A stretch of 64,000 bases of DNA from Pinus tabuliformis (lineage: Eukaryota; Streptophyta; Pinopsida; Pinales; Pinaceae). The position numbers and the translations under genes are program-made. Of the stretch, positions 11,901 through 24,406 are shown in pieces; within the stretch, counting starts at the first letter, position 1, and every line of letters starts with the position of its first letter. The notes below the pieces were generated by a model. That model was given only the letters and a program-made list of their open reading frames with translations. It searched no databases and was not told where the DNA came from. The DNA lies in NCBI GenBank assembly GCA_031772625.1, contig CM062817.1:951908842-951972841 (forward strand), in the 5' to 3' direction.

Positions 11901-12869
11901 GATGTGTTCCTACCTCTGGAAATTTTTCTTTCCTTGTCTAGTTTTGTTTATCCCTTCATGTCTTATGTTTGTTTCCATTTTTTGGTCAATATACATAAAT
12001 AAGGCCTTATGTGAGAATGTTTATATGGCATGAAAGAAAAATGTGGAAGAAATGTAACGGGGCAATGATAATTACAATGCTTGGCTATCTGTAAGTATCC
12101 TTCTTCATTTGGGTCTAATTGTTCAATCAAGTTATGTCCAAACATAAAACAATAATCATGCAAAATGGAAAACTATTAGTGGACATATGATGCCCGAACC
12201 TGTGGATCTTCATTTTGACATTGAATTATACTTAGTGGCGTGTTCATGTGTTTATTTTACTGATTAGACAAAGGAAAGAATGAAACCTCAAAATAAGCAT
12301 ATGAATTTAAGACATTATACAAATCCCTTAACCAAGGAAAAATGTCTCTTCGATATAAAGGAAGACATGATCCCTCTTCCACCTTCAAATAAATAGGTGC
12401 CTTTGCATGTTCTATTAATAGCTAAAAAAATAGGTGAAGAAGAGAAAGTCTTCATGTGTAGAGAGTTGAAGTAAGAAACTTCACTGGTGTACTGAACAGG
12501 GCCGCTAATAAAGAAGAAATGCTTGTGATTCCTTGAGGTGATTCATCTAGGGTATTGAATAGGATCACTGGAAATAGAGAAACACTAGAAATGTGCTTAA
12601 ACATATGATTATTAGAATTTCAATACATTATTATCCTTTGCCAATTGAAACAATAGAGTTTTGACATATCTTTGAATGTGTTTAAGCCAAGAAAATAGGA
12701 GAATCCATATGGTTAACCCATATAAGTGGTGAATCTAGGGCAATCCTTGTGATGAGTCAATATTTCCTGAAAGGCTAGAGTCTATGTTGAAAGTTAGACC
12801 TAGACAAATAAGTTGAAATTCGTCAAGTGTGTCACCAAATGTTTTCACTGTTACAACACCCTCCAAAAA
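11901..12869. other. 3' untranslated or LTR part of Tat fossil
   Basis: AT-rich sequence between the end of the Tat polyprotein and the recognisable right terminal repeat. No gene is visible. It probably holds the 3' untranslated region and the start of the right LTR, but I could not align it to the left end. Confidence 0.45.
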
Positions 12870-13172
12870 AATTTCTATGTTTGAATTTCAGAGTCTAATT
12901 GCTATCATGGGAAGTGTCTCTTTTGGTCATCAATTGCCATTTTATTTTTTTACAAATAGTCCCTCCTAAGGGTTGAAAAACCATCAATAATAGCTATAAC
13001 GTACTTATGAGTCTCAATACACTTTCTAGTCATAAAACAACACTTATGCGTTGCAACTATCCATGATTTTCTTGACCCACTAGGAGAATGTTTTTGAACT
13101 GGAATTTTGATGTATATTTATTAGTCTTGGGTACCATTTGATTTGTATTGATGAGTTGAGGTTTATAAGGCT
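12870..13172 (+). repeat. Right terminal repeat of Tat-type gypsy fossil
   Basis: Partner of 2515-2841. Similarity runs from the GCTATCATGGGAAGTGTC region to TGATGAGTTGAGG near 13155-13170. The pair brackets both the Tat remnant and the gypsy insertion, which fixes the order of events: Tat first, the other gypsy later. Confidence 0.5.
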
Positions 13173-13784
13173 TGACCTTTCTCCTAACTCATTGTGTTTT
13201 TCAGTGTTTCACTCTCCCATACATGGTCATTTTTATAATATTACAGTACCTCCTCTAGGCTAGGAAGAGTGCACCATGCACTTCTAGAGCCCAATAGTGA
13301 CCCTCCTTGTCAGCTAGAAATGTGACATATTTCATTCTAAGTCTCCTCTCTCTCTCCTATCCACTCTGTGATTCTAGTTAGCAGGGACGCCTCTCCTTGT
13401 TTCTTACTCTCCCTCATTGCATCATTACTACTTCTTCCTCCTAGTGAAGCACACTATACACTTCTAGTGGTTAGTTATGCCAATACTTATGCCTTGGAAC
13501 TATGACTAGTGCCCTCTTTCTGGCCTTGCCCTTCCTCCCTATCACATGGAACAGTCCTAGTGGAAAATCCTTGTAGCCTTGCCTCTTAGAACTACGTCGT
13601 GTGCTCACCTTACCTCCTCCATCTTCTAGAGCTACACATGGCACCATCTCAATGCGAATAACTAGTTATGCCTATATCTTCTTCATGTGCTCTTTGCAGC
13701 TAGAAGGCATCTCTCTAGAGTACTCTTGAGCCATAGTCAGTACCTTGCATGAATCATCAAAGAGTAGGATATTTTTGAGTTAAT
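13173..13784. other. Spacer between two retroelements
   Basis: About 600 bp of C- and T-rich sequence with repeated words such as CTCCT and CTTCTAGAG. No coding potential and no family recognised. It could be more of the Tat LTR or older unique DNA. Confidence 0.4.
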
Positions 13785-15900
13785 TGTAACAATCCCAGGT
13801 TAAAAGTTCATGTAATAAAGGTTAATAGAGCAAAGATAAGACAAAGGTCACCATACACATATTCCAAGTTGAATGTTGGGAAAACATCCTATTGGGGGCA
13901 ACCTTTCGTTTATTTATGGCCAAGGGAATTGGAAAGGGAAAATAAGCATTATTTGGTATTTTATTTATGTAAGTAAAGGAAAATATGACAAAAGGGAGAT
14001 GAAGGGTTGTAGATTTGCATGAGAGGGAAATTGAAGGAAAAATGAAGGAAAATGAAGAAATTAGAGGCATAATTAATAAAAAGCCATCGGAGGATTAGTT
14101 TGGAGCCTTTTGTCAGTTTTTCTTTGGAATTAGTTTGAGAGAGAGAGAGAAGAGCACCAAGAGGAGAAAGCATGTAGGGAAAGGAAAGATAAAAAAAGCA
14201 AAGGAAGGAAAATGAAAATCAAGGACAACCAAGGACAAGGAACGAAAGAAAGGAGAAGGTTGGATAAACAACTTCAATATGAAGATATTGTAGGTAACAT
14301 GTTGCATGTGTCATTTCCTAGCTGATGTGTAAATGCATGGTAAAAGAATTGGGTTTTTTGGTTCATTTAATGTCATTGGCAAATGTTTTTCCTAGCTTTG
14401 ACAATGGTTTTAGCCTTTCCTTGCAATTTCTTGGATATCCATGGTGTGATGGGATTCTTTTTTAATTGATATTTGGACTGCGAAAAGGTTTTGGAACTGG
14501 GTGAGGTGGTCTCAGGAAGATTCCCAAGGGTTGGGGTTGGAGGTGCTTTAATCTTTAGGATGCCCTCAATAGGTGGGTGGAGACAAGAAACATTTCTCAA
14601 GGTAATTATGAAGAATCTTTGAAGCATCCAATCTTGTTTGGGTTTCATGATCTCCTGACCACTTTTGGAGAGATCACGGTAGCCTAAGGGTGGAGGTGGT
14701 TTAATCTCTGGGAAGCCCTGGTTGTTTATTTTTTGAGATCTCACATTCATGCTTGAATATAGCATGGGGGTGATTTGGTGAAAGAAATATTTGGTTTAGC
14801 GCAATATATGGTGAGGTGGTACGTGGAAGTACCTAGCCTAGTTTTCTTTTGCATCAATTAATAATAAATATTTTCCTATTGTATTTTGTGAGTACTTACA
14901 CTTGATATTATGATTATTTGGTGGTTTTATGTCATGGTTAATAATATGGTTATATGTTGGTTATAAGCATGGATCTGTAATGTGCCCTAGCTATGGATTT
15001 ATTCATGATTTGATAAGTATATTATGGTTAATGAATACATGGGCTAACAAGTTTTATTACAACTATTAAGAGAGGGTACTAAAACTCATTGATAATTATC
15101 ATATGGATTTCCAAACCTTATGATGAGGTATGCATTCATGACTTGTAACACACATGTTCAATTATATGTCTGATGAAATGATTGTCATGGTTAGGCCTGT
15201 TTAGGTCAAGTTATTGTTCAAGTGTTGTATGTTTAGCACTATCCTTACTCCATTTATCATTGTCATAAGTCTCAAGCAGTTTTGGGTACGGAGTTGGAGG
15301 CAGACCTAGAATAATGGCTTAGATCACGGGACTACAAGCACTGAACTAAGAAATTTAGGTAACAACCGCACGGATCAAGGCTTATGAGTGCGGTTCGATA
15401 CCTTCAACTAAATGAAGGAAGTGTCAAGCGTTTGGTTGTGAGTCTTGGTAACTTAAACAAAGTTCTATCTCAGGGATTGATCACCTAGGTTTTTCTATAG
15501 CTCCTGGGGGATTTGTAGTCCCTATAGGATGTCATTTTGTGGTTAGTAAGTCTCATTTGTAGGCCCCACTTCCTTAACATGAGCTAGGAGGTTAGGTCAT
15601 GTAATAATATCACTTTGCTTCAAATTTATCTTGAGGGCTTCTAAAAGGGGTAAAGGTGGTGAGGGGGTGTTAGATATTGGTAGCACAACATGGTTGAAAT
15701 ACTTGGACTGGGTGGGCTAGATGCATGTTGCTATGCATGCATTGTCATGGTTATGGTTGTAATGAATGAGGTCATTGTATCTAGTTAGTGTTATCATGCA
15801 TGATGTCGACATATTGATATGAATATCTATATATATATGTATTTTTCTAATATAGACTAATTTTATAGATGAGATAGCCTCCCCTGAACTCCCCTAAGGT
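13785..15900 (+). repeat. 5' LTR of the old gypsy fossil
   Basis: It aligns in blocks with 22736-23935. For example, the GGTGGTTTAATCTCTGG block near 14695-14770 matches 22964-23050 including CACATTCATGCTTG. The block ending GGTAAAGGTGGTGAGGGG near 15650 matches GGTAAATGTGGGGAG near 23920. The right edge, about 15900, is a guess made from where coding remains begin. I could not place a convincing primer-binding site. Confidence 0.55.
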
Positions 15901-16399
15901 ATGCTGACCTTGTTTACATTTTGTTATTTGACATGGTCTGTTCATAGGAAGAAGAATATTAGAGATGAAAAACAAAATGGTTGTTTACATTTCACATGAC
16001 TCTCCTTATAGATCAGATGAGTAACACGAGGATCAGTACCCTCTTGACATAACATATACCTTGAGAAGTTTAAAGGCATAGATTAGATGTTGTAAGGTAG
16101 ATAATGATAGGATCATCCAGTTGTAGGAAATACTTGACGAGGCATGGGAAAAGAAAGCATAGGTCAAATAATTTATCCTTTAGAGTTTATCACACTTGCA
16201 GAGACAAGGAAAATCGATAATCAATTATGGATAGGGGGATATGACTAATGGAGCATGTGGTAGTAGGTTTCATGGTGGGAATAGGTTGAACAAAGAAAAC
16301 ATAGTGAGAGATGGTAGGTTCTTGGATACAACTGACAGGAGAGGTGGTGGTTATGGGTTCTATTCTAGTTCTGGTTTAGAATGGTATGATGGTAATCAT

Positions 16400-17640
16400 C
16401 ACTAGCATCCTTGCAGGATGAATGAGAGGAGATAATTTTCAGATGAGTTCAAGAAATCAAAGCCTCCTAAATTTGGTGAACAATTGAAGAAACCATAGGA
16501 TGTAGAACCATTGTTTCTTGGGATTAATAATTTCTTCAAACTACATGACTATAGAGGACATGAAGGCGAAGATAATTATTTTGAGTCTCAAAAGAAAAGA
16601 GGAAATTTGGTCGAAATATGTGATGTGTGAAAGGCATTAGGACACAGGAGTTGAGTTGGCATGAATTCAGAAGACTCTTTAGAAAGAATTACTTGTGAGA
16701 GAGATACTATGATGATAAGGATGAGGAGTTATATGAGTTCAAGGTGTGATTTATAACAGATGAGGAGTACATGACTAAATTCTTAAAGTTATTGAGGTAT
16801 GTTCTGTATCTTAAGGACGAGAAGAAAAAGGTTCAAAAATTCAACAATAGACTATCTCTATCATTCAAGGGCCAAATTGAGGATGATGAATCTCGGTCAT
16901 TGGAGGAGGTCATTGGGGAGTTGAAACACTATTGTGAGCAATCGAAGCATAATACTAATCCTAAGCATGATTGGAAAGATAATGAAAACACTAAAGGAAA
17001 GTGGCCATCGAAGCGCGCAATATCTCAAGATGTAGGTGAGAAGGAAAATGTTGCTCCTTACAAGAAGTTTATTGTGGTATAGAAGGGACATGGACCTCAG
17101 CCTGGAGAGAAGGAACATAAAGGTAGTGGTAGGGAACCATTGCAATGTTGCATATGTGACAAATATCATCACGAGAAGGATTATATGTTGTATCATGGTC
17201 ACAAAACTCAAAGATATAGTGCTCAAAAGGCACAAATAGTTGGGGATGTTGGCTAGAGGATTCCTCGAATCTATGCAACATTTGAAAACAAGTATGAGGA
17301 TCACTAGGAATCCATTATCGAGATGGAAGGTAAGCTCTATGGTTGAGTTGTTTCCATTTTGATTGATCCTGGATCTAATTACAGATATGTTAATCCTAAC
17401 ATGGTGGATAAGTGTGGCTTGAGAAAATCAGTGCATCAAGAGTCCTGGTTGGTGCTATTGGCTAGAGGTACTAAAAAAAGAGTTGATCATTAGGTTAGAG
17501 ATTGTGCATTTGAGTTGAATAGTATGCCTACAACAACACATCTAAATGTGCTTCCTTTGGTTTCATAAAATATGATTTTGGGTATGGATTGGTTGTACCT
17601 TGACATGGCTAAGGTAGTTTGTTATGAGAAAGCTATTGAG
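16400..17640 (+). pseudogene. gag and protease remnant of the old gypsy
   Basis: Gag-like text appears around 16660-17080 (ELSWHEFRRLF-like, then EEYMTKFLKLLRYV and a charged, Q/K-rich tail). A zinc-knuckle-like CCICDKYHHEKD follows near 17145-17180. A protease-like stretch near 17350-17640 reads SILIDPGSNYRYV and then MILGMDWL. The family and order fit Ty3/gypsy. The region is decayed. Confidence 0.6.
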
Positions 17641-17929
17641 TGCTCAGATGATGATGGATAAAAGAGAATCTTGAAGGGAAAGAAGATGCCTACATCAGCA
17701 ATAATGATTACAAATATGCAAGAAAAACATAGTTGTAGGAAATGACGTTTATTGTTTAAGGTGTATTTTTCAGTGACAAGGTAAGGATGTTGAGGATGCG
17801 AAAGTCTTGAAGACGTATACCATTTCGCAGTAGTTTTAGGATGTATTTCTAGCAAATATTTCAAAGTTTCCTCTTGATAGGAAAGTGGATTTCTCTATTG
17901 AGTCAATACGTGTAGCAACATGAGCATTA

Positions 17930-19140
17930 AAGGAAAAATATAGAATAATAACTCTAGAGTTAGTGGAATTGGAGTTGCAACTAAAGGAAATGCTTGACAA
18001 GGGATACATTAGGCCATGTGTGTCGCCTTAGGGTGCACCAGTGTTGTTTGTGAAGAAGAAGGATGGTACTCTCATGTTATGTATTGATTACAAGAAGGTG
18101 ATCAAGGTGATGATCAAGAACAGGTGGCCTTTGCTGTGAAATGATGACTTGTTTAATCAATTAAATGGAGTAGATGTGTTATCGAAGATTGATTTGAGAT
18201 CAAGATATCATGAGGAATGCATTAAATAAGAATATATTTACCAGATTGATTTCCACACCAGATATGTGAATTCCAAGATTGTTTTGTTTCCTTTTGGTTT
18301 GACTAATACCCTAGCTACTTTCATGTGTTTGATGAATAGTGTGTTCCATCCTTATTTGGGCAAGTTTGTGATAGTATTCATTGATGACATATTGATATAT
18401 TCTAAGAATGAGGAAGATCATGTAGAACACTTGGAAGTAGTGTTAAGATTGACGAGAGAGAATCAATTGCATGCCAAGCTTAGAAAATGTGATTTCTTTC
18501 ATGGATAAGTTCATTACTTGGGACATGTTGTTTCTAAGGAAGGCATAATAGTGGAGCCAAAAAAGATCAAATCTATCATGGAGTGGGAAACTCAGAATCT
18601 GGATCAATTCAAATCATTCATGGGGTTATCATGTTATTACAAGATGTTCATATATAAGTTCACATAGATTTCCTATCCTATTTCATCTTTGCAGACGAAA
18701 GGAACAAATTTTGAATGGACAGAGGAATGCACAACCAATTTTGAGAAGTTAAAGAAATTGCTTACAAACACTCCAATTCAAAAGATTGCAGATCCAGATA
18801 AAGAGTTCATGGTGTATATAGATGCTTGCAAGAGAGCACTTGGTGGAGTATTTATGTAAAAGGGACATGTGGCATGCTACTAGTCAAGGAAACTAAAAGA
18901 GCATGATCATAATCATGTGACTCATGTTCTTGAGATAGAAGTTATCATTCATGCATTCAATATGTGGAGGCACTATCTTCTTAGTAGGATGTTTGTTTTG
19001 ATAAGTGATCACAGTGGGCTAAGATACTTGTTTAACCAAGCTAATCTGAATACTAGGCAAGCTAGGTGGTTGGCCAAGGTTAATGAGTTTGACTTCGAGA
19101 TTAGTTACATTAAGGGTTAAGAGAACAAGGTTGCATATGC
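17930..19140 (+). pseudogene. RT and RNase H remnant of the old gypsy
   Basis: The sequence shows [33 protein letters not shown], then FPFGLTNTLATFMCLMNSV and the catalytic box [13 protein letters not shown] near 18368-18405. HYLGHVVSKEGI follows. RNase H text includes EFMVYIDACKRALGGVFM and LISDHSGLRYLFNQ with NTRQARWLAKVNEFDF. It is clearly a different copy from those at 5500-6992 and 9300-10400. The region is decayed. Confidence 0.75.
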
Positions 19141-19289
19141 CCTTAGTAGAATAGTGCAGGTGTGTCATATTGTAGCAGTGAGTTCTGATGGGACAGATTT
19201 GTAGGAGCAGATCTTTCATGCATGGCATCAGGATTATAGGTACGAGTAGCTTAAGCATAGGTTACAACAACAACTTACAAGTGATTAGG

Positions 19290-22200
19290 ATGTGGATTAT
19301 CATATCATCACAGATGGCTTGGTAATATTTATTGACGAGATCTATGTGTTGAAGAACAACGAATTCAAGGATATTATCTTAAGGGAATTTCATGTTAAGC
19401 TGTATTCATGTCACCCTTGATATAAGAAGACTTTGACTGTTGTGAAGAAGTTTTACTACTAGCCAAAACTCAAAAAGGAAGTGGTTGATTTTGTGGCTAG
19501 ATGTTTGGAATGCGAGCAGGTAAAAGCAGAGTGTATGAATCCAAGTGGTTTATTACATTCGATTATCATTCCATAGTGGAAATGGGAGGTCATTTCTATG
19601 GGCTTCAATATAGGTTTTTCGAGGACATAAAACCAACATGATTCCATCATGGTTGTGGTTGACAGGTTAAGTAAGGTAGCTCACTACATTGCAGTTAAGC
19701 CTACTAATTCAACCAGTGAGGTAGATCAGGTTTTCATTAGGGAGATAGTGAGATTACATGGTGTTCTAGAGAAGCATATATCTCATAGAGATGGCAAGTT
19801 CACTTCTAGGTTTTGGAAGAAGATGTTTGCAGGTTTAAGGATAGAGTTTTCTTTCAGTACAACTTATCATCTGTAGACATATGGACAGATGGAGAGAGTC
19901 AAAAGGATTCTTGAGGACATGTTCAGAATGTATGTCATGCATCAACAACAAAAGTGAGAAGAGTATGTTCCTCGAGTCGAGTTTGCATGTAATAGTGGGT
20001 ATCAGGGAAAATTTTAAGAACCCCCCTAAATTTACATATATAATAAATGGGTGAATCTCCATGGTATATAGGAAAAATGGAAGGCGATTTTATCAATAAT
20101 ATGATATGTATATATAATTTTCTGGTGAATCTCTCACCAGTCATGACGAATATTTTACTCAATTATAAAATCTTTTGCTTATTGAATACAGAAATGAAAT
20201 CATTGCATTTCTTTAAAATATCTTTTGAAATCAAAATTACCGAAATTGCATATTGATAACCAAGTGGGTGTAGGATAAAATTCACCCGTGCCATTCACAT
20301 AAAACATGAGAAAAAACCTAATACTATATATAAAACCAAGAGAAATTCAAATTCATCACTTCTAGGGACCTTGTAACCACCCTGCCAATAACTTGTGCAA
20401 TCAATCCATTCCTTTTAGCCCTGGATTTGTTTCAGTTTAAAACAGAAGTATACAAATATACTTGTCCAATGTCTATGCTTTAACCATTCACCTTAATATG
20501 TTTTTAAAATATAATTTCCCAAGTCTATTTAATATCTTCATTATCATAAAAACCAACCTATATCCATCTTAACTCCACATCTACCACTCTTAGGGGAATG
20601 AAATCTATTTATCCCTCTGAGCACTTCGTAGACCCAGAATTAAGATGGATCTACGATGATAGAATTTCCCCTTTAAATAGTCTATGCTCACATGAATACC
20701 ATGGTATTACCATGGGTCAATACCATGGGTTATCATAAACCTGGAGGTTAAAAATTACTATTAGTAATTTATAAAAATTAATAAAATTAATAGTTGATTT
20801 TTATTTTATTTTTTATTTTAACCAAGATAAAATGTTTAACATACATTAAATTACAACATCCATATTTACTCTTGATCGGATCAAATATTTTTTCACTCTA
20901 TGCTAGTTTGCATATCATGATATTTGATACCTCTCGGGGGGTTAGTAGATCCAGACTAAGATGGATCTATGCTGGTTTAATTCCCCATTTAAATAGGCTA
21001 CATTCCAAGTGAATACCATGGGTCAATACCATGTGCCATTTTGGTGAATACCATGGGTCAATACCATGTGCCATTTTTATTTTTGTTAATACTAATATTA
21101 GGGTTAATAATGTTTTTTTTGCATGGTATTAATAACAATCTAGTCCATGGTATTTGTCCCATAGTATTTTGCCCATAGGTTTCACCTAAATATAACACAT
21201 TTTTTGAGTGTTCCTAAATATAAGGTGACTTATTGAGTAAATATAAAAAAAATGTTTTATTTGTTTACCATACCTCTCGTTTATTTATATTTTTATTAAT
21301 TTACCATACCTCTTTTACAAATATGGTATTTGGCCCATATGATTCACTTAAATAAAACCTCTTTCTTGAGCCTTCATAAATAGAACAAGGGTTATGGACT
21401 AAATATAAAAATAGGTTTTATTTATTTACCATGCGTATAGTTTATTTATATTTTTATTTATTTACCATACCTTTTGAGTAAGTATAAAAAGACATTTTAA
21501 TTATTTACCATACCTCCACTTTACTTATATTTTTATTTGTTTACACCCTTGAATGTATATAAGGTGACTTATGGAGTAAATATAAAAAATGTTTTATTTA
21601 TTTACCATACCTCTCATTTATTTATATTTTATTAATTTACCATACCTCTTTTATAAATATGGTATTTGGGCCTTTGGCCCATAGGATTCACTTAAATAAA
21701 ACCTATTCTTGAAAATGGGCGAATGGAAGGTTGTAACTCCTAAGTTTAAGGGCCACTAAAAATTTAAAACCCCTTAATTTCGCCAAAGGACGAACATTCG
21801 CCCCTAAAATTTTCTATGGTGGGTATCATGATTCCTTGAAGATGATTCCATTGGAGGCACTTTATCAGTAGAGTCGTAATACTCCTATCAGATGGAGTGA
21901 TCCAATGAGAAAAGTGTTTATTGAGCCAAATATGATGGAAAAGATGGAACATGAAATGCAAGTTATCAATAGGAATTTGAAGGCAACATAAGATAGATAA
22001 AAGGGTGATGCATATCATCACAAGGAATTTAAGGAGTTTCAAGTTGGAGAGCATGTGTATTTTCACGACAATCCCAAGAAAATGTCCTTGAGGATTGAAT
22101 CATGTGCCAATTTTTCACCTTGGTATTGCAAGCCTTTTGAGATCCTTGAGAGGATTGGACTAGTGGCCTAACTACTTGCCCTCCTTTTAAGAGTGAAAAT

Positions 22201-22330
22201 CCATGATGTTTTCTATGTTTCATTTCTTAAGAGATATGTGGAGGATGTTGATCATGTGATTGGTTGGTATGTATTGCCGGTGGAACTAGAGGAAAAATTC
22301 CATCTAGAACGACAATGCATATTGTAGCAA
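19290..22330 (+). pseudogene. Integrase remnant of the old gypsy, interrupted by a hAT element
   Basis: The first part (19290-19994) shows a zinc-binding region (YKKTLTVVKKFYY, then CLECEQVKAE) and the catalytic core entry (MVVVDRLSKVAHYIAVKPTN, HGVLEKHISHRDGKFTSRF, with the core aspartate in HRDGKF). The second part (21827-22330) shows the C-terminal domain (FKEFQVGEHVYFH, KPFEILERIGLVA, VKIHDVFYVSFLKRYV). The 1816-bp insertion lies between them with an 8-bp target duplication. The region is decayed. Confidence 0.7.
20003..21818. mobile_element. Non-autonomous hAT-type DNA transposon, 1816 bp
   Basis: The left end reads CAGGGAAAATTTTAAG and the right end, reverse-complemented, reads CATAGAAAATTTTAGG. 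The two share 12 of the first 14 positions. The 8-bp duplication GTGGGTAT flanks the element at 19995-20002 and 21819-21826. CA...TG ends with an 8-bp duplication are the mark of the hAT superfamily. Inside there is no transposase-like ORF, only AT-rich sequence with internal repeats: ATACCATGGGTCAATACCATG motifs near 20696-21070 and several copies of a TTTACCATACCTCT module between 21260 and 21660. It must have moved using a transposase made elsewhere. Confidence 0.8.
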
Positions 22331-22735
22331 AAAAAACTCATGCTTTGAAGCCAAGAAATTGAGTGAGTTAAAGTGCAGTGGAAGCACTATAGGCTTGATG
22401 AAGCTAAATGGGAGATGGTTGAATAGATGTGGGATAGGTATGCTTAATTATTTTCTAGTTGAGGAAAAATATTTTTGGTATATCTACATATCTATATATG
22501 GTTGTTATTATAGATATCACAATGAGTTATGTTATAAAGCTCCAATAAGTGATATGATTGTCATTCTGTAATTCTTATCATGTTAGTTTTTCTTTCTAGC
22601 GGGTTTTTCAATGTAAATACTACATCAAGCTAATTTGTAAAGGTCTATGTGAAATATGTTTTGGTTTTCAATGTTTTTGCAGGTTATAGGTGTCATAAAA
22701 TACCAAGTACAATGTTCCTTTAAGGCAGAGGGGTT

Positions 22736-23935
22736 TGTAACAACCTCGGGTTAAAATTTCAAGTAATAAAGGATAATAAAGGAAAAATAAAACCAAGGTC
22801 TTGGGGGTGGAGGTGGTTTAATCTCTAATAATGCCTCAATAAGTGGCTGGAGATAGGAAAATTCCTTAACGTAATGGTGAAGAAACTCTGAGGAATCCAA
22901 GCTTGTTTGGGTTTCACGATCTCTTGACTAGTTTTGGTGAGATGACGGTAGTGTGAGGGTGGAGGTGGTTTAGTCTCTGGAAAACCATGGTTGTTTATGT
23001 CTTCAGATACCACATTCATGCTTGGAATATTCGACAGGGGTGATTAGATGAAAGAAAGATTTGGTTCAACCCAATCTATGGTTTGGTTGTATGTGGAAGT
23101 GCCTAACTTGGTTGGATTTTAAATCAATGAATAATAGATACTTTCCTATTGTATTCTATGAGCACTTATACTTGATATTATTATGATTTGATGATTGTTA
23201 TGTGATGGTTAATAATATGGTTATATCTGGGTTATACACATGGATATGTAATTTTATCTAGCTATAGTTTTGTTTAGAATTTGATAATTATATGTTGGTT
23301 AATGAATAGATGGACTAACAAGTGTTATTGAAGTTATTGCGAGAGGGCACTAGACCTTCTTGATGATTATCATATGGATTTCCAAACACTTATGATCATA
23401 TATCATTCATGACCTATAACTCACATGTTCATTATATGTTTGACAAAATGGTCGTAATGGTTAGCCCTTGTTAGGTCAAGTTCTTGTTCAAGTTTCACAT
23501 GTTTAGCATAATCCTTATGTAATTTATCATTTTCAGAACTCTGAGGCAGTTCTGGGAAGGGGCCTCGAGGCTAGCGTGGAGTCGTGTCATAGATCTTAGG
23601 ATTGTAGATACTAAAATGAGAAATTTAGGTCATAACCACATAGAGCAAAGCTTGTGAGTGAGGTTTGAGCCCTCCAACCACATGCAGGTAGTTCCAAGGG
23701 TACGATTGGGATTTTACGTCACTAAAACAAAGTTCCAGCTCATCGATTGAGAAAATGTGGTGTTTCTTCAGCTCCTAGGTGATCTGTAGTCCCTGTAGGA
23801 TGTCAAGTTGTGGTCAGTAAGTATCAGTAGTAGGACCCACTTCATTAGCTGGTGCTACAAGGTCGGTTCATGTCAGAGTAACACTTTGCTTGACATTTAC
23901 CTTGAGTTCTGGTAAAAGTAGGTAAATGTGGGGAG
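22736..23935 (+). repeat. 3' LTR of the old gypsy fossil
   Basis: It starts TGTAACAACC after a polypurine-like tract (about 22722-22733) and aligns block by block with 13785-15670, lacking a block of roughly 0.7 kb near its start. A 302-bp hAT element follows at 23936. Whether 24246-24401 is more LTR or older flanking DNA is unclear. Confidence 0.6.
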
Positions 23936-24237
23936 CAGGGAAAATTTTAAGGAGGGATAATTATTTTGAAGTTTAAAAACATTGGCGAATCTCACTAGTC
24001 CCCAATAAAAAAAAAAATATAAAATGTTTATTAATGTATTTGTAAAATTATTCATATTTATAATGATTTTATATATAATCTCTATCTATTATTGGCGATT
24101 TTTAAGGTAAAATAATTTTATATTGTAAAATTTGGGCAAACAATTTTTATAAAATATGGAAAGTTGCGAATCTTTTTTCTCAAAAAATCATGGAAAATTA
24201 GCCCACTTGCGAATATTAGCCCCTAAAATTTTCCATG
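23936..24237. mobile_element. hAT-type MITE, 302 bp
   Basis: The left end is CAGGGAAAATTTTAAGG and the right end, reverse-complemented, is CATGGAAAATTTTAGGGG. A perfect 8-bp duplication GTGGGGAG flanks it at 23928-23935 and 24238-24245. The ends match those of the 1816-bp element at 20003-21818, so the two belong to one family and could use one transposase. The interior is AT-rich and noncoding. Confidence 0.85.
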
Positions 24238-24406
24238 GTGGGGAGTTGGCATTACATTAATGTTTTCTTTCCATGAGTTATCCATACCACTAGGTGTTCT
24301 GAGTAAGCATGGAAAAATATTTTTAAGGATATTTATTAAGAGAATTTGCCCAAGGAGGCATATTGAAGACAAAGACATAAAGGCGCCATGTTACGATAGT
24401 TGAAGG

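Larger units (their letters stand above)
13785..23935 (+). mobile_element. Old Ty3/gypsy retrotransposon fossil hosting two hAT insertions
   Basis: The 5' LTR starts TGTAACAATCC at 13785 and the 3' LTR starts TGTAACAACC at 22736, just after a purine tract (AAGGCAGAGGGG). The internal region carries gag, a zinc-knuckle-like site, protease, RT, RNase H and integrase remains. A 1.8-kb hAT-type element (20003-21818) splits the integrase, and a 302-bp relative sits in the 3' LTR. The two LTRs are well diverged and differ by an indel of roughly 0.7 kb, so insertion is old. The element is broken in many places. The 3' end beyond the small hAT element is not resolved. Confidence 0.75.
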
